Source of the DNA: Candidatus Hydrogenedentota bacterium
GTDB taxonomy: Bacteria > Hydrogenedentota > Hydrogenedentia > Hydrogenedentales > CAITNO01
Direction: 5' to 3'
DNA: 59,993 nt
Assembly: GCA_012730045.1 (NCBI GenBank)
Contig: JAAYBR010000114.1
Coordinates: forward strand, 1 to 59,993
Shown here: positions 57,940 to 59,993 of the stretch, in pieces
How positions within the stretch are numbered: the stretch's first letter is position 1
How the letters are laid out: each line of letters starts with the position of its first letter
Translations under genes and position numbers: made by a program
Notes under the pieces: generated by a model
Told to the model about the DNA's origin: nothing
Databases searched by the model: none
Seen by the model: only the letters and a program-made list of their open reading frames with translations

Positions 57940-59993
57940 TTGACGACGCTTCGCGATATTCTGCTGTCTGAAATCCTGCCCTCGGTGGAGAAGCCCTCGC
58001 GGTATCTCGGGAACGAGCTGCACTCGGTCCACAAGGATCCCGCGTCGGTGAAGCTCCGCATCGCGCTGTTTTTTCCCGACGTCTATGAGCTTGGGCTGGG
58101 CAATCTGGGGCTCCACCTGCTCTACCATCTGCTGAACGGCCTGGAGGACGTGTGGGCGGAGCGCGCCTACACGCCCGCGCCGGACCTGGAGGCCGTCCTC
58201 CGGAAACGCGGCCTGCCGCTGTTCCTGCACGAGTCCAAGGAGCCGCTGGGCGCCGCCGACGCCGTGGGTTTCAGCCTCCAGTCCGAGCTGACCTGGGTGA
58301 ATGTCCTGAACGCCATGGACCTCGCGGGATTCCCCGTGCGTTCGGCGGAGCGCGCGGACAACGCTCCGCTCTTCTTCGCGGGCGGCCCCACGGCCACCAA
58401 CCCGGAGCCGCTGTCGCCTTTCCTCGACTTCTTTGTGATGGGTGACGGCGAGGAGGCGGTGGTGGAGATTGCGCGCGCCCTGATGCCCCTGCGCGGCGCG
58501 CCGCGCCTCCGGCGGCTGGAGGCGGTGGCGGCCATTCCCGGCGTGTATGTCCCCGCGCTGCATCCCGTGGAGATGGTGGACGGCAAGCCCTTCGCCGACG
58601 CCCGCGTGAAGATCACGCGGCGCGTGGTGGGCGATCTGGGCCGCGCCCCCGTGCCGGAGCACTACATCGTCCCCTACACCCAGCTCGTCCACGACGGCCT
58701 CGCGCTGGAGGTGCTGCGCGGCTGCACGCAGGGGTGCCGGTTCTGCCACGCGGGCATGACCACGCGCCCCGTGCGCGAGCGCGCCCCGGAGGCCGTCGCC
58801 GAACGGATCGGCGGGCTTCTCGACGCCACGGGCCTGGAGGCGGCCACGCTGGTGTCGCTGTCCACCTGCGACCACTCGCGGGTGCGCGAGCTGGTCGGCG
58901 GCGCCATGCGCGCGGCGCGCGGGCGCAACGCCTCGGTGTCCCTGCCGTCGCTGCGTCTGGACACCTTCGCCGTCGGGCTGGCGGACTTCGTGTCCGGCGT
59001 GCGGCGCAGCGGCCTCACCTTCGCCCCCGAGGCGGCCACGGACCGCCTGCGCGCCGTGATCAACAAGAACATCCCCGACGCCGCGCTGCTGGCCATGGCG
59101 GAGGAGGTCTTCCGGCGCGGCTGGGAGCATGTGAAGCTGTACTTCATGATCGGCCTGCCCACGGAGACCGAGGAGGACGTGCTGGCCATCGCGGACCTGT
59201 GCGCGCGCATGCTCGCCGTGGGCCGCCGCTTCCGCCGCGACGGCATGCTGCGCACCGGCGTGTCCACCTTCGTGCCCAAGCCGCACACCCCCTTCCAGTA
59301 CGCGGAGCAGCTCGGGCTGGAGGAGACTTTCGCGCGCCAGCGCCTTCTCGGCGCGCGCCTGCGCGAGATCCGCGGCGTCAAGTTCGGGCGCCACGCCCCC
59401 GCCGCGTCGTTCATCGAGGGCCTCCTGAGCCGCGGCGGCCGGGAGGTCGCGGACCTGCTGGAGCGCGCGTGGCGCAACGGCGCGGGCTATGAGACTTGGG
59501 AGGAGCGCCTGCGGATCGAGCCGTGGCAGCAGGCCCTGGAGGAGACGGGGCTGGACTCCGCCGTCCTGCTGGGGCCGCGCGACCCCGGCGCGCGCCTGCC
59601 GTGGGACCACATTGACACGCGGGTGGACCCCGCCTGGCTGCGGGAGGAGTGGGCGCGCGCCCTGCGCGGCGAGCCCACGCCGGACTGCCGGGGCGGCGAC
59701 TGCAACGGGTGCGGCGTGAGCGGCGGCCTGCCGGGCGAGTGTCTGGAAATGCGCCGGCGCGGCGCGGCGGCCGCGGAGGGCGAAGTCCCCGCCGCGGAGG
59801 AACCGCCCGCGCTCCCCGTCGAGGCGGTCCAGCGCATGCGCTTCCGCATTGGGCGCCGGGGCGAGGCGCGCCTGCTCTCGCATCTGGAGACGGCGCAGGC
59901 GTGGATCCGCGCGCTGCGGCGCGCGCGCCTGCCCCTCGCGTACACCCAGGGCTTCCACGCGCACCCCCGCGTCACCTTCTCCACCGCCGCGCC
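57940..59993 (+). CDS. TIGR03960-type radical SAM protein fused to DUF2344-like domain, partial
   Basis: At least 684 residues, running off the right edge. Start chosen at TTG 57940 because LRDILLSEILPSVEKPSRYLG matches the family opening and AGAGGA lies upstream; an ATG at 57883 in the same frame is an alternative. The N-terminal part is B12-binding-like. The radical SAM motif is CTQGCRFC, near residue 265, in the family style RGCTQGCRFCHAG. Further conserved parts are SLPSLRLDTF, LTFAPEAATDRLR and LYFMIGLPTE. A Cys-rich stretch (CRGGDCNGCG) precedes the second domain beginning MRFRIGRRGEARLLSHLE, typical of the TIGR03936/DUF2344 partner. This pair is often found beside RNase G and ribosomal protein L21; its reaction is not established. 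Confidence 0.92.
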   Translation, partial: MTTLRDILLSEILPSVEKPSRYLGNELHSVHKDPASVKLRIALFFPDVYELGLGNLGLHLLYHLLNGLEDVWAERAYTPAPDLEAVLRKRGLPLFLHESKEPLGAADAVGFSLQSELTWVNVLNAMDLAGFPVRSAERADNAPLFFAGGPTATNPEPLSPFLDFFVMGDGEEAVVEIARALMPLRGAPRLRRLEAVAAIPGVYVPALHPVEMVDGKPFADARVKITRRVVGDLGRAPVPEHYIVPYTQLVHDGLALEVLRGCTQGCRFCHAGMTTRPVRERAPEAVAERIGGLLDATGLEAATLVSLSTCDHSRVRELVGGAMRAARGRNASVSLPSLRLDTFAVGLADFVSGVRRSGLTFAPEAATDRLRAVINKNIPDAALLAMAEEVFRRGWEHVKLYFMIGLPTETEEDVLAIADLCARMLAVGRRFRRDGMLRTGVSTFVPKPHTPFQYAEQLGLEETFARQRLLGARLREIRGVKFGRHAPAASFIEGLLSRGGREVADLLERAWRNGAGYETWEERLRIEPWQQALEETGLDSAVLLGPRDPGARLPWDHIDTRVDPAWLREEWARALRGEPTPDCRGGDCNGCGVSGGLPGECLEMRRRGAAAAEGEVPAAEEPPALPVEAVQRMRFRIGRRGEARLLSHLETAQAWIRALRRARLPLAYTQGFHAHPRVTFSTAA

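Noticed and set aside
57724-59964. A 746-codon minus-strand open frame opposite the last radical SAM gene; likewise 29915-32299 and 5108-6412
   Set aside because: Each lies opposite a gene with clear family motifs, and none shows a motif of its own.

Overview
The window is a 60 kb piece of a GC-rich (well above 60% in most genes) Gram-negative-type bacterial chromosome. Signs of a diderm are a FadL-type outer-membrane barrel, a CsgG/LpoB-like lipoprotein and large secreted proteins. The mixture of DUF1559-type pseudopilin, long extracellular PASTA arrays, secreted beta-helix and WD40 proteins, Gfo/Idh/MocA and ThuA-type sugar genes, and a TIGR03960-type radical SAM protein suggests a lineage such as Candidatus Hydrogenedentota or a PVC relative. 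That placement is an inference from gene content; no rRNA or tRNA gene was seen.

Layout. 1-380 holds the start of a leftward membrane protein. 480-6175 is the conserved rpmH-rnpA-yidD-yidC-jag-mnmE block (protein synthesis, membrane insertion, tRNA modification), read rightward from a good sigma70-type promoter. A REP-like palindromic repeat region (6228-6464) separates it from a leftward aldehyde dehydrogenase. 8433-13779 is a tightly coupled sufBCDSU operon for Fe-S cluster assembly. 13934-18382 encodes a 1482-residue secreted WD40/beta-helix/PASTA/Ig protein of visibly lower GC content, probably acquired. A leftward radical SAM/SPASM gene follows. Then come a PilZ protein, a lipoprotein and a FadL-like porin (20215-24117). 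24108-29750 is a complete leftward seven-gene Mrp (Mnh) cation/proton antiporter operon, mnhA to mnhG. A TPR membrane protein lies at 30062-32209.

32446-46776 (leftward) is the standout: a single 14.3 kb reading frame for a 4776-residue secreted subtilase. It carries an S8 protease domain, tandem BACON-like/LamG-like/anchor-D-like modules, an amidotransferase-like fold, 18 PASTA repeats, an EF-hand pair, a CxCxCxC cluster and a C-terminal membrane/Arg sorting tail. It has its own promoter and terminator.

47295-59993 is a mixed region. It has rhamnulokinase, a pseudopilin, formyltetrahydrofolate deformylase, an RRM protein with a long leader, a SlyD-like isomerase and a pentapeptide-repeat protein. 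A sugar-related leftward group follows (Gfo/Idh/MocA, ThuA-like, PmtA-like methyltransferase, GH4), divergent from a secreted TIM-barrel-like protein. The window ends inside a radical SAM gene.

Three intergenic regions (480-515, 19855-20041, 29865-29980) carry 9-10 bp tandem repeats built on a GGAC core, each with an inverted partner or internal palindrome. They look like one family of hairpin-forming mini-repeats and deserve a genome-wide look.
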